Shown one piece after another: positions 44,601 through 53,433 of a stretch of 64,000 bases of DNA (its first letter is position 1; each line of letters starts with the position of its first letter). The position numbers and the translations under genes were made by a program. Source of the stretch: Lachnospiraceae bacterium (GTDB lineage: Bacteria; Bacillota; Clostridia; Lachnospirales; Lachnospiraceae); NCBI GenBank assembly GCA_015057455.1, contig SVEH01000014.1, positions 1-64,000 on the forward strand, written 5' to 3'. Below the pieces are notes generated by a model, which was not told the origin of the DNA, did no database searches, and saw only the letters and a program-made list of their open reading frames with translations.

Positions 44601-46809
44601 AATCAATAACTACGAAATTCACTTCTTCTGGACTATAATTAATTGCCAAGGATGTAATAAAACTCTTTATTAACTCAGATTTACCAGAACCTGTTGTTCC
44701 TGCCACTAAACCATGTGGTCCAAAATATTTTTCATGAACATTTAAATTAAAGACCTCATTCTTCTTATTTAAACCAATTGGAATATTTAATCCTTCATAG
44801 GAATTATTCTCTTTCCATCTCTTCTCAATATTCAAATCCTTTACAGTTTTTACACCAAAAGTCTCAAGTAAAGTACATTTGTCCATAACAACCTCACCTG
44901 TAACAACCTCTGGCACCTTAATAGGAGCTAATCTTCTAACAAAGTCTATTACCTTTCCTTCCTCAACACAATCAAAATTAATTCTAGTTCTTCTTTGAGT
45001 TTTAACATTTAAAATACCTCTAAATTTGTCATCATTTTGCAATATTAATTCACATACATTAGGTAACTGTCTGCAATATCTACTAGTTAAAATAACACTA
45101 AATCCTTGGTATTTATCCTTCTCTTGTAATAGTCTAAAGAAAGGTTCCTTCATTAAGAAACTGACCTTACTAACAAATAAAACAACATGTGAATTATCCG
45201 CTGCAGAAACATTTGTCTGAGACACAATTCTCTTGTATAACTCATTTAACAATTCCTTAGCGCTTTCCTCATTGTTGGCAATAAATCTTCTGTCACCCTC
45301 TTCAGACCAAATATGAGGTAACCATTTATATATATCATAGTTTTCTTCTTTTTCATCAAATACAAATGCCAACTTCACATCACTATAACAAACATTGGCC
45401 GCTAAACCTGTAACCAATACATTGGCCAAATCCTTAGCACCCTTTTTGTCCTCTGACACAATACCAATAACTCTTTCTTGCTGTAAATCAATACAAATAG
45501 GCATGTCCTTCATAACTCTATACTTATTTTTAAGAGCTCTAGCTTTGCGATATAATGCTACGTCCTCTTTATATTCACTTTTATCAGGAATATCCACTTG
45601 AAGATTAGAAAATACACTTCCTAAACCAACTCTTACCCTTAAAAAATCATCATGATTTACATTTCTATTCCATAATCTAGTACTAGAAAAATCATATTCA
45701 CTATACTCATCAGCAGACTTATATCTATCCAACATATATTCACGATATTTATTATTTTTCTCGCAAATAATCTTCTCCTGCTCGCCAAGATAACGCTCAT
45801 ACAACCTTGTAGAACGCTTCTCTCTTTCATTATTTAACTTAATCATTTTATTAATTCTATTCTTCTCTAACACCTTAAGAGCAAGATAAATAAACAAGAT
45901 TCCAACCATAACAACTGCAATAGATGCAGTAACCTTAGTCAATCCCTTGTAAAATGCACCAAACATAGCTCCAATGCCAAGAACCATGCATACAAACATC
46001 ACATTATCCTTGCTTGAAGTTAAATATTTGTCAGTATCAATAGTCAAATCAATATTAGGCTTACACATAATCTTAATGCGACTCTTTTCATCGTTTACAT
46101 TCCCCCTTGGGCTACGATTATAGTACATAACTTCAGCCTTAACATTTTCCTTATCATTGCACACAACAGGCATCTGCTCATAATACTTAATTAAAGCATT
46201 GCTAAGCCTACACTCATCACAAGTACTTACATGAATAGCAAGAACATTGCCTAGATAAATCATTTCTAAGCCAAACATAAAAATCCTACTACCAAACGTC
46301 AAATAAGTCCTTCCATTTATCCTTTTATTATTTACAAAAACTCCATTGCAACTTAAATCATCTAGAATAATTCCATTATGGAACTTCTCCATAGTTGCAT
46401 GAACCCTTGAAACCAAATTCAAATTCTGAAACATAATAGTGTTCTTCTCTAGAGCACCAATGGAAATCTTAGAAATATTAGAAATATCATATTTGTCATA
46501 CATATCAGTAGTGTCAGAAACCTCTACACCATACAAATAAATATACTCTCTAGAAGTAGTTATAATCTTATAAATGCAACCACAAGAAAGCACCCCATCA
46601 GTATAAGGTACCTCCTCTTTATATATAACATACTGAGAATTAGGAGCAAATGTCCATTCACCATTATTTCTCTCAAAAACAACCTCAATGTTAGAACATA
46701 CTCCGTAAAACTCCCCCAATAATTCAATTGTAACACATTCATCATTCTCATTACTCAATGTATACTCATTATAAGCATCATGTGAATATACATACACCTT
46801 TATTGGCAT
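41668..46809 (-). CDS. EssC-type FHA/FtsK-like ATPase of type VII secretion
   Basis: A 1713-residue motor. An FHA-like region lies at about 110-192 (ISIGALEKNTIMF, LVSRVHATMEK, NGVFVNNKRI), followed by two membrane helices (about 270-315) and three FtsK/SpoIIIE-like ATPase modules. Module 1 has Walker A AGTTGSGKS (near 703) and Walker B FIIVDEFA; module 2 has GGIMSGKST (near 1132) and MVVIDD; module 3 has AGAASTGKT (near 1545). A Lys/Ser/Thr-rich linker of roughly 120 residues separates modules 2 and 3, which is unusually long. EssC drives export of WXG100-type proteins. The ATG at 46809 follows GGGAGG. It heads the locus and is followed by the LytTR gene. Confidence 0.9.
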   Translation of the reverse strand: MPIKVYVYSHDAYNEYTLSNENDECVTIELLGEFYGVCSNIEVVFERNNGEWTFAPNSQYVIYKEEVPYTDGVLSCGCIYKIITTSREYIYLYGVEVSDTTDMYDKYDISNISKISIGALEKNTIMFQNLNLVSRVHATMEKFHNGIILDDLSCNGVFVNNKRINGRTYLTFGSRIFMFGLEMIYLGNVLAIHVSTCDECRLSNALIKYYEQMPVVCNDKENVKAEVMYYNRSPRGNVNDEKSRIKIMCKPNIDLTIDTDKYLTSSKDNVMFVCMVLGIGAMFGAFYKGLTKVTASIAVVMVGILFIYLALKVLEKNRINKMIKLNNEREKRSTRLYERYLGEQEKIICEKNNKYREYMLDRYKSADEYSEYDFSSTRLWNRNVNHDDFLRVRVGLGSVFSNLQVDIPDKSEYKEDVALYRKARALKNKYRVMKDMPICIDLQQERVIGIVSEDKKGAKDLANVLVTGLAANVCYSDVKLAFVFDEKEENYDIYKWLPHIWSEEGDRRFIANNEESAKELLNELYKRIVSQTNVSAADNSHVVLFVSKVSFLMKEPFFRLLQEKDKYQGFSVILTSRYCRQLPNVCELILQNDDKFRGILNVKTQRRTRINFDCVEEGKVIDFVRRLAPIKVPEVVTGEVVMDKCTLLETFGVKTVKDLNIEKRWKENNSYEGLNIPIGLNKKNEVFNLNVHEKYFGPHGLVAGTTGSGKSELIKSFITSLAINYSPEEVNFVVIDYKGGIMGYELSDIPHVVGNINNLSKEIVDRALVTLKGEVDRRQKMLATYGLNNIDMLIKLNKCGEIPVKVPYLFIIVDEFARLKEKEPEFIKELIGISQLGRSLGINLLLATQKPSGNVDDNIWSNSKYRICLKVLDEQDSYDVLHNTVASKITNVGGAYIQVGNDEIFEEIQTVYTGEIYDERIIEKKPCAELIEYNGKVNDFKLGKIIKKKEQLRFLFIEKLIYLLINVNKKINIIYSSDLNEEDFELVINKLYDKLAEENIEYERTSLNSKKLCNFVGLFILVDKSEFKTIHEQAVEIIRKADDEDILLPMTEYKTELSAITKEISDIAKDKYKMQPFILDELHTKINHNELVSKPFMNRYEALVGVYDDPYGKKQENFYINMVEDGHTIVYGGIMSGKSTFLQTVVYDVIDRYDSEEVAIYGIDFNSGAMKVFRDADMMKMLYLDGKNYDCDSVEDILEEIQKIIDSRKEDNLGGDIIQSWKDNKTKEQMIMVVIDDIVKLCRYKTARYESKIMDILKDGMSVGVYVLASASGLGASAVTSRLASVFKTSICMQLRDKYEYMQCLHYVGEMVMPKANIPGRGVALINNKVLEFQVALPYGEANDAKRSEIIKDHINGKVKLKPVVNAELITKPILAKKGKKDDEKTDLKEVKQTDTKQKKSKLKESKSSLTENIQDDSKETDVLKTNQSTSKESSKGIAKGTAKDKAKGLIDAAIEVSKENSNNTDIVINDSVEANVEPKEKDLNIKRIKVVEVSNLPKITWTTHKNNKVVKQMLKENKLPLGENIKDNKMHCVNLDDTFVYKVAGAASTGKTGIMKVLISLASVNKKDKVYVVDFTKQLYATVAQRLKVNYVTTMQEFNAMMEDLAEEFKARKDSPREEKIYIFGDMERFIKAIYKPLKSGLDAKAFMENVSEKGSGYNIYFIMETELDSNRKLKGYEVYNNFMDYNTGICTSECELDFEQAQDINIPIIRG

Positions 46810-47019
46810 AATGTCCTCCCCTAACTGTCTCACCCATACAGTTTAAAATCATATAACATAGTTTTTCTTAATACAATACAACCTTTACATATTATAAAAA
46901 CAAAGGGGAATATCTTCAACTCATGTATTATTTTTTTAGATTAATTTTAGAAATAGTTCATAGATTGTTTGGAAATTTCCAAACAACCTGACATATAATT
47001 AGATTTTGTGATGTACACA

Positions 47020-47049
47020 AAGGCTAGGTCTTGTAAAAGACCTAGCCTT
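47020..47049 (-). terminator. Terminator after the large surface protein gene
   Basis: AAGGCTAGGTCTT / AAGACCTAGCCTT is a near-perfect stem, 30 bases past the stop codon. On the minus strand it is followed by TGTGT rather than a long T-tract, but the stem is strong. Confidence 0.7.
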
Positions 47050-47078
47050 CATATATATCAACACATAATATATTTCAA

Positions 47079-50000
47079 TTATTTTGCAACAGTCTTAGCT
47101 GTAACTGACTTATAAGTATCAGCCCATACTACTTTACCGTTTTCGCTTCTATAAGCTCTTACTGCAAATTTGTATGATTTTCCTGATTTTAATCCAGTCT
47201 TAGTAAATGTGTTAGCTGTTGTTGCTTTCTTAACTTGTACCCAGTTACCGTCTTGTGCAACGTATACTCTGTATCCAGTTGCTCCAGTAACCTTGTTCCA
47301 AGTTAACTTAAGTGAAGTATATCCTCTACCAACTTTGATAGCTGAAGTTACTCCTGGTGCTGTTTGTAAAGTTGCTTTTGTGAATGTAGCTGCTGCTTTA
47401 CCATCCTTGAATGCTTTTACAGCAAATACATACTTCTTACCAGCTGTTAAATCTTTAGCTGTGAAAGTTAAAGCATCTAAATCATCAGCAAGTACCTTGT
47501 AAGCTCCGTTTAAGTATACATATACTCTATAAGCATCTGCTCCTTCAACTGCTTCCCAAGCTAATTTGATTGATGTTGACTTAGTAGTTGCTGCTTTGAT
47601 TGAAGCAGTTTTTCCTAATACGAAATCATCATCTTCTTCATCCTCAGCTGCTGAAACTTTTACAGTTGCAGCTTCTGATTTAGCTTCGTTATAGTTAGCT
47701 GTTGCGATAGCTGTAGCTACTACATAGTAAGTACCTGCAGTTGCTTTAACAACTTTCTCTTCAACTTCTTCTGTACAAGCTGCATCTTTGTAGAATGTGA
47801 AAGATACAGTACCTTTTCCAAGGTTCTTAGTTACTACTGGAGTAACATCTTCTCCAACTTTAACATCAACGTTAGCGATTGCTACTTCGTTTTCTGCTCT
47901 ATCGATAGCGAAAGTTGATTCTGCTGTTATTCCTTCAGCAGTTGTTCCTAATTTATTTGTTAAAGTAACAATTACTCTGGCAGTTCCTGTATTAATATTG
48001 TTTTCAAATTTTACAGTATAATCTTCACCTTTAACTAAATCTCCAACAAAACCTTCTGTTAATGAAACCTTAACCTCTGGCTCAATAGCATTTCCATTGT
48101 ATACTTGTGCTGGTATCTTTTCAATTGCTACATTCTTTGCTGAAATAGCTGCTGGTTTTACTGTATACTCTAATGTAATTGTATTAGCATCTGCACCTTT
48201 TTCAGTAACAACACAGTTATATACAACTCCTGTTGTAGGATTAATTGTTGCTTCCTTAGTAGTGAAAGATTTCTCAGTTGCTATAGGAGTTCCTGCTACT
48301 GATCCTTTATACCAAGCATATGTTAACTCTGTTCCATCTACTGGTGTAACATTAGCTTCTAATGTAAAATCTTTTGCTGGTATTGCAAACACATTAAATG
48401 CTTTAGCATCTGTTGCAGCTGAAGTATTGTCAGTTGATTTATAAACAACCTCATCATTACCTACAAATGTAAATCCACCTGCTTGATTAATAAGAACTTT
48501 TACTGTTTTTCTTTCTATACCATTAAATGCTGTACATAACGCATATTGTTTGTCTGGTACTGGATTCCCATTAGTATCAACATCTGCTGGAACATAAATA
48601 TCAGTATCTTTTACAGTAAACTCTACTGTTTTTGAATGATCTGATGTATTTGCAGTCATATTTGACTTAGCTACACCATCTGCAGACCATTGCCATGTAT
48701 AATCTACTGGTAATTTACTTGTTGCAGTTGCTTGTAAAGTTGCTTTTGAACCAATTTTAGCAGTAATATTCTCTGCTGATAATTCTAAATCTGATGTATA
48801 AACAATATTTACAAATTTTTCAGCAACTTTCTCTACAGAACCTGCAGTATATAATTTCACTCCTGCTGTTTTTAATTCATTAAATTTTTCTGCATCTGCA
48901 ACAGCTTGTACCTCATAAGTTTTTGATGCACTATTATATACATAGAATGTACCTGCTGCAAATGTATCAGCTTCTGTATAAACTGTTTTTCCAACATAAA
49001 ATCTTTCTGTTCCAAAATCTCCTGGATATAATTCCGTTACAGAATAAACTGTTCCCAATTCATCTGATGCACTAGGATCATCATATGTTATTACTTCATT
49101 ATCTTTCAAAGTAACTTCTGGTGCTGTTAAAGTTAAACTTTCTCCAACATTCTTAACAACAACCTCTGATGTAACTACCGCATTCTTTGTACTCTTCATA
49201 ACAAATGTTTCTTTGAATAATGCTAAGTTTGCTGCAGTTGCACCTGCTATCTCTGCGTCACGAAGTGCTTCTTGTGCATTATATTTTTCAACATCTGTTT
49301 TTGCTAAAGCAACCTTTTCTAAAAGTGATCCAAATTCTGCTTCATATTCTGCTTTATTTAAAACATAACATATAGTTGAATCACCTTCAGAAAATACTAA
49401 ACCATCCTTTGTATCATCAACAACTGTAATTGAATTATTGCTTGCAGAATAATTAATCACATCTGTTTCTAACATTTCACCACTAGGAACATCCCAAACA
49501 TATACATAATCATCTGATTGTGGTACACATGCAGTTAATGTTATTTTTCCACCTGCAATAGCATCAACTGTGCTATCTGCATTACTATCCTCTAAACAAT
49601 TTACTATAGTTTTGTAAGCTATAGCATCATCACTATTTAAACTTGGGCACTTTGGTGTTGGATAAGTTGCTAAATTAATAGCGCCAATAGTAATACTCTT
49701 TACACCATCATCTACTATACATGAGTAAATTCCTTTAGTTGTTCCATCGACTTTTTCAATTTCACATACATTTGTTGTTGATGGTTCTGGATCAGCACCA
49801 TGTGACCATGTATATGTAATATCTTTTTTATTACTTGTAGCATTAACAACTAATTTCGCAGCTTCTCCATCTTTTGCATAGAAGTTTCCGCCATGCTCTG
49901 CTGCTGCTTCTAATTTTGAGTCTTCTATTACGTTAAATAACTTATAATTATCAGCAGCTGTTGATGATACTGTATTTTTTTGTGCCAAATATAATCCCAA

Positions 50001-50672
50001 TTCATCATCAGTTACAACTTCTAATGAATACTCATCCCCAGTTGTATTTACTTGTTTCAACAAATAATAATTAAATGTTATTGTCTCATCTGTAGTCTTA
50101 TCTGTCCCAATCTTAACACCTGTACGTTTTAACGTTCCCGTAGCTGGAATTAACTTATACCAAGTAAAACCATCTACTGTATCTGGGTCATCATCTGCAG
50201 CAACACCTGTCTCTAATGTTAATGTATCAATATCTACTAATACATTTTTTTCTACAGCATCTAAACTTGCTCCTGCAGTTTTAAATTTAGTTCCATCAAC
50301 TACAATATTATCATACCCTAACGGTATACTTGAATTTGTTGATGCCATTTCTTGGTCTTCTGTAACCGCAACGCCTGGATTTATTAATTTACCTTTCATA
50401 CCAACAGCTTCTGCCAAATCAGGTAATGTAACTAATGTACCACCTGCAGCTGTAATTGTTGCTTGATCAACATCAGACACTATACTATCATTATCTAATA
50501 TTGCTATTCCTGGAGCAACATCCACAGTTGCTGCTGCTGCAGCCACTGTAACGTCATACTCAGCAGCTTGAGCATCTTTTACAAATATAGGGCTCACGTT
50601 AACTGTACCAAATGCTACAGCAAATGCCATTGTGTAAGCCACAAATTTTTTCGCAAAATTTTTCTTACTCAT
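47079..50672 (-). CDS. Large secreted surface protein with Ig-like and fibronectin III domains
   Basis: A 1197-residue exported protein. The signal peptide (residues 1-36) ends KDAQA. The body is Thr/Val/Ala-rich with several Ig-like beta modules (for example LTYAWYKGS, YTVKFENNINTGTARV). Two C-terminal fibronectin III-like domains, about 1010-1100 and 1105-1197, contain AYRVYVYLNG and TGYRVYVAQDG and end in WADTYKSV. There is no LPxTG motif; non-covalent wall attachment is likely. The codon use, strong AGGAGG and near-consensus promoter suggest high expression, as for an S-layer or adhesin. The same FnIII pair ends the ubiquitin-domain protein, implying a shared attachment mode. The ligand is unknown. 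Confidence 0.82.
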   Translation of the reverse strand: MSKKNFAKKFVAYTMAFAVAFGTVNVSPIFVKDAQAAEYDVTVAAAAATVDVAPGIAILDNDSIVSDVDQATITAAGGTLVTLPDLAEAVGMKGKLINPGVAVTEDQEMASTNSSIPLGYDNIVVDGTKFKTAGASLDAVEKNVLVDIDTLTLETGVAADDDPDTVDGFTWYKLIPATGTLKRTGVKIGTDKTTDETITFNYYLLKQVNTTGDEYSLEVVTDDELGLYLAQKNTVSSTAADNYKLFNVIEDSKLEAAAEHGGNFYAKDGEAAKLVVNATSNKKDITYTWSHGADPEPSTTNVCEIEKVDGTTKGIYSCIVDDGVKSITIGAINLATYPTPKCPSLNSDDAIAYKTIVNCLEDSNADSTVDAIAGGKITLTACVPQSDDYVYVWDVPSGEMLETDVINYSASNNSITVVDDTKDGLVFSEGDSTICYVLNKAEYEAEFGSLLEKVALAKTDVEKYNAQEALRDAEIAGATAANLALFKETFVMKSTKNAVVTSEVVVKNVGESLTLTAPEVTLKDNEVITYDDPSASDELGTVYSVTELYPGDFGTERFYVGKTVYTEADTFAAGTFYVYNSASKTYEVQAVADAEKFNELKTAGVKLYTAGSVEKVAEKFVNIVYTSDLELSAENITAKIGSKATLQATATSKLPVDYTWQWSADGVAKSNMTANTSDHSKTVEFTVKDTDIYVPADVDTNGNPVPDKQYALCTAFNGIERKTVKVLINQAGGFTFVGNDEVVYKSTDNTSAATDAKAFNVFAIPAKDFTLEANVTPVDGTELTYAWYKGSVAGTPIATEKSFTTKEATINPTTGVVYNCVVTEKGADANTITLEYTVKPAAISAKNVAIEKIPAQVYNGNAIEPEVKVSLTEGFVGDLVKGEDYTVKFENNINTGTARVIVTLTNKLGTTAEGITAESTFAIDRAENEVAIANVDVKVGEDVTPVVTKNLGKGTVSFTFYKDAACTEEVEEKVVKATAGTYYVVATAIATANYNEAKSEAATVKVSAAEDEEDDDFVLGKTASIKAATTKSTSIKLAWEAVEGADAYRVYVYLNGAYKVLADDLDALTFTAKDLTAGKKYVFAVKAFKDGKAAATFTKATLQTAPGVTSAIKVGRGYTSLKLTWNKVTGATGYRVYVAQDGNWVQVKKATTANTFTKTGLKSGKSYKFAVRAYRSENGKVVWADTYKSVTAKTVAK

Positions 50673-51247
50673 TTTCTTCCTCCTAAAAATTTTCCTATTA
50701 ATATTTTTATATTTGCTTGTCCGAGACTCGTTTAAGCCTTGCGAACACTAATCAATTACCTCTTTTTGCTTGATGTCATACCTAAGTGGTGAGGCATAAC
50801 TGTTAGCTTTCTTAATTTGATTAATTTTTCTTAGCACTCGCTAACTTACTTATCTCTTTGACAAGTGTACCACGACTCCTTTTATTTTTCAACCATTTTT
50901 TTACATAAATTTTCCTTTTTTTCACTTATTAGATATAAACCGATATTTTTCTTCTATATATAATAAGGTCTTTTCCCAATTCATTCTTCTGGTCATTAGC
51001 GAAACCTTCATAATGAATGTAACTTATGTAATTGTTATAAGTAACAGTTCTTGTGGAACTGCACGTATATTTGTACGGTTTAAGTCGTAGCAATTATCTT
51101 ATCGTCTATTTTTCTAAAGACTTAACACTTTTTCTAGAAATTTCTTTTATTTTCCATTAATTACCATTGTGTATTGTTACTTTCAACTCCTACTATTGAA
51201 GATATATCTTTTCATTATATATTATTTATACTAACATCATATATAGC
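50673..51247 (-). other. Long leader and structured spacer upstream of the surface protein
   Basis: From the promoter at 50864-50892 a 5' leader of about 190 bases runs to the start codon and can form several short stems (for example ATACCT...AGGCAT around 50780-50800). Above the promoter, 50935-51247 has hairpins such as CAGTTC/GAACTG (51046-51061) and CTTAT/ATAAG near 51030 but no open frame of note. I cannot match this to a known RNA class. Confidence 0.45.
50864..50892 (-). promoter_or_regulatory. Promoter of the large surface protein gene
   Basis: On the minus strand TTGAAA (50887-50892) and TACACT (50864-50869) are 17 bases apart. Transcription would start about 190 bases before the start codon. 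Confidence 0.65.
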
Positions 51248-51531
51248 ATCATCCCTATTGATTACTTCTATCCTTATAGGGATGATTTTAATTCTTGCTT
51301 TCTTTTGATTTTTCATGCCTACTAGCTACTCTACCTATCTATAGGCATGACTTCATTCTTGCTTTATTATAGTTTATTCATGCCTACTAGCTACTCTACC
51401 TATCTATGGGCATGACTTTTTTCTTGCTTCTCTTATGACTTATTCATGCCTACTAGCTACTCTACCTATCTATAGGCATGACTTCATTCTTGCTTTTATT
51501 ATAATACATTCATGCCTACCAGCCACTACAC
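51248..51531. repeat. Hairpin array, left part
   Basis: Units of about 65 bases each contain one hairpin and a T-rich spacer with TTCTTGCTT. Hairpins: 51248-51286 (ATCATCCCTAT / ATAGGGATGAT), 51313-51350, 51378-51415 and 51444-51481 (TCATGCCTA / TAGGCATGA), and a half unit from 51510 that stops at the ATPase gene. The stem of the first unit differs from the others on both strands in a compensating way. Confidence 0.8.
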
Positions 51532-52727
51532 CTATTCATTTAACAACCATTCCACTATATCACATACTTCAATTCCTTCATATGTGTACTTTGGATGTTT
51601 TGTTCTTGCAATTACCAACTTAGGGTATGCATCTTTTATTTGTAACAATGGTGAATACTCTCTTTTAAATGTTTCTTCATTCGATATATTATCACTAACC
51701 TGTATATATATTTTTCATTACCTTTCATTGCTACAAAATCAACTTCTTTATTATATAATTTCCCTACGTAAACGTTATACCCTCTTCTAAGTAATTCAAT
51801 ACACACAATATTCTCATATGCTCTTCCATAATCCATATTTCGATTTCCTAAAATAGCATATCTCATTCCTGTATCACAAATGTAAAATTTATCTAATGTT
51901 TCTAAATATTTCTTTCCCCTAATATCATATCTTTTAATATTATAAAAAACAAATGCATTGCACAAATACTTTATATACTTTCCAACCGTCACATGATTTG
52001 TATTTGTATTATTGGATATCAAGATATCACTTACTTTATTAGGCGATGTTAAATCACTTATATTATCCATCAAAAACTCACTTATTTGACGCATAACTTG
52101 CATATCTGTTAACTTATATTTTTGTATTAAATCCCTATTTACAATAGTTTCATATACTTCTGTTATATATGCCACTCTGTCTAATTCCGTATTATATGCA
52201 TACGAACCAGATAATCCACCTTTAAAAAAATATTCATCAAATAATTTATCTTTATCATTTTCTTCCTTATAAAACTCACAATATTCTTTAAAACTAAATG
52301 GAAACATATGAATTTGAATATATCTTCCAGTAAATAATGTCGCCAGATCCGCACTTAATAAAAATGCATTCGAACCTGTTATATAAATATCATATTTTTT
52401 CTTTGCATATAGACTATTAATAGCAAGTTCAAATCCTTCGCACATTTGTACCTCATCAACAAATACATAATTCTTCTTATTATTATCATATCTATCTTCA
52501 ACATACTTGTGTAATGCATGATATTCTTTTATCTCTTCAAATTCCAGGTCCATATAATCAATATATATAATATTAGCATCTTCAAAATTATTTCTTAAAT
52601 AATCTATATAGCATTGCATAAGATTAGATTTACCCGCTCTTCTTATACCTGTAATAATTTTTATATCTGGTGTATCTTTTAATCCTTTAATTCGTTCTAA
52701 ATATCTTTCTCTTTCAATAGTTTTCAT
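51532..52727 (-). pseudogene. Frameshifted AAA ATPase with DUF4143 domain
   Basis: An AAA_14/DUF4143-type ATPase. It opens RIKGLKDTPDIKIITGIRRA with Walker A GIRRAGKSN, a Walker B NYVFVDEVQM and the DUF4143 segment GRAYENIVCIELLRRGYNV. At 51711-51715 the frame breaks in a short T run (five A on the coding strand; six would restore the frame). In the other frame the normal family ending continues as [18 protein letters not shown] through [15 protein letters not shown] to a stop at 51532. Unbroken, it would be about 398 residues, the usual length. The uninterrupted frame instead ends at 51636 with an unrelated tail. It is a recent pseudogene, a sequencing error, or a slippage site. Hairpin arrays flank it. 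Confidence 0.85.
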
Positions 52728-52735
52728 AATCCCTC

Positions 52736-52774
52736 CACTTTCGAAACTTTAATTTTTTTCAACTTTCGAAAGTG
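52736..52774. promoter_or_regulatory. 11-bp inverted repeat upstream of the DUF4143 gene
   Basis: CACTTTCGAAA (52736-52746) and its exact reverse complement (52764-52774) lie just before the start codon, and each contains TTTCGAAA. The location suits an operator or a leader hairpin. Confidence 0.5.
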
Positions 52775-52788
52775 CTTCTTTCTTTATT

Positions 52789-52958
52789 ATCACCCCTATT
52801 AGACACTTCTCCTACTTATAGGGGTGATTTTTGTCTTGCTCTTATTATAATTCAGTCATGCCTACCAGCTACTCTCCCCATCTATAGGCATGACTTTATT
52901 TTTGCTTTCCTATGATTTCTTCATGCCTATAGTAACCAATTGACTCTTATAGGCATGA
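52789..52958. repeat. Hairpin array, right part
   Basis: Three more units of the 65-base array lie upstream of the DUF4143 gene: 52789-52828 (ATCACCCCTAT / ATAGGGGTGAT), 52856-52893 (TCATGCCTA / TAGGCATGA) and 52921-52958 (TCATGCCTAT / ATAGGCATGA). The spacers again carry TTGCTCTTATTATAA-like sequence. Stems vary but pairing is kept. Confidence 0.8.
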
Positions 52959-53020
52959 CTTTTCTCCCCACAGAAGTCTACCTATTACAAATAAACAATT
53001 CTTCATATTCCCAGTAAACA

Positions 53021-53310
53021 GATTTCAGCATATCATTGCCCCATTCACCAGTCTATAAGATTAAAAAGAGTCATAGTATCGATAAAATGTCCGTTAGCGG
53101 CATCTTCCTTCATGAATTGCGGTGCTGTTACAGATGGCTAGTATGGTTCGAGCAACATTTATGTTGTAAGAATCATATCTAGACAGATGTAATAGTATCG
53201 CAATCATAGAAGGGCTAGTTGGCGCTACCGAGGCGAGAGCCGTGACTTTTATGATACTATGACTTTTTTAATCTTAAAACTAGCAACCTCCACAATGATA
53301 TGCTGAAATC
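53021..53310. repeat. 290-bp nested palindrome
   Basis: The outer arms GATTTCAGCATATCATTG (53021-53038) and 53293-53310 are perfect reverse complements (18 bp). A second pair of about 31 bp (53056-53086 with 53248-53277, containing TCATAGTATC / GATACTATGA) lies inside, and a third hairpin sits in the centre (CTAGTATGGTTC near 53139 with GAATCATATCTAG near 53170, around CAACATTTATGTTG). There is no open frame. It resembles the element at 1095-1251 in design but not in core sequence. Confidence 0.75.
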
Positions 53311-53433
53311 GTCACTAGAATATCTCTTCAACTTTAATTAGGCTTGACTAGGATAGCTCCCACTTAAACTTTAATTAGTGTTCACTAGAATAACCCCCAC
53401 TAAAACTTTAATTAGGCTTCACTAGAACATCCC
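53311..53433. repeat. 37-bp tandem repeat
   Basis: Nearly four copies of TCACTAGAATA-CCCCACTTAAACTTTAATTAGG-like units fill the space before the PP2C stop codon; the last copy runs into it. The copies are diverged, and no function is evident. Confidence 0.7.

Noticed and set aside
51248-52958. Possible CRISPR array because of the regular ~65-base units
   Set aside because: Spacers are themselves repeated and T-rich, units are hairpins with varying stems, and there are no cas genes; the pattern is a hairpin array.
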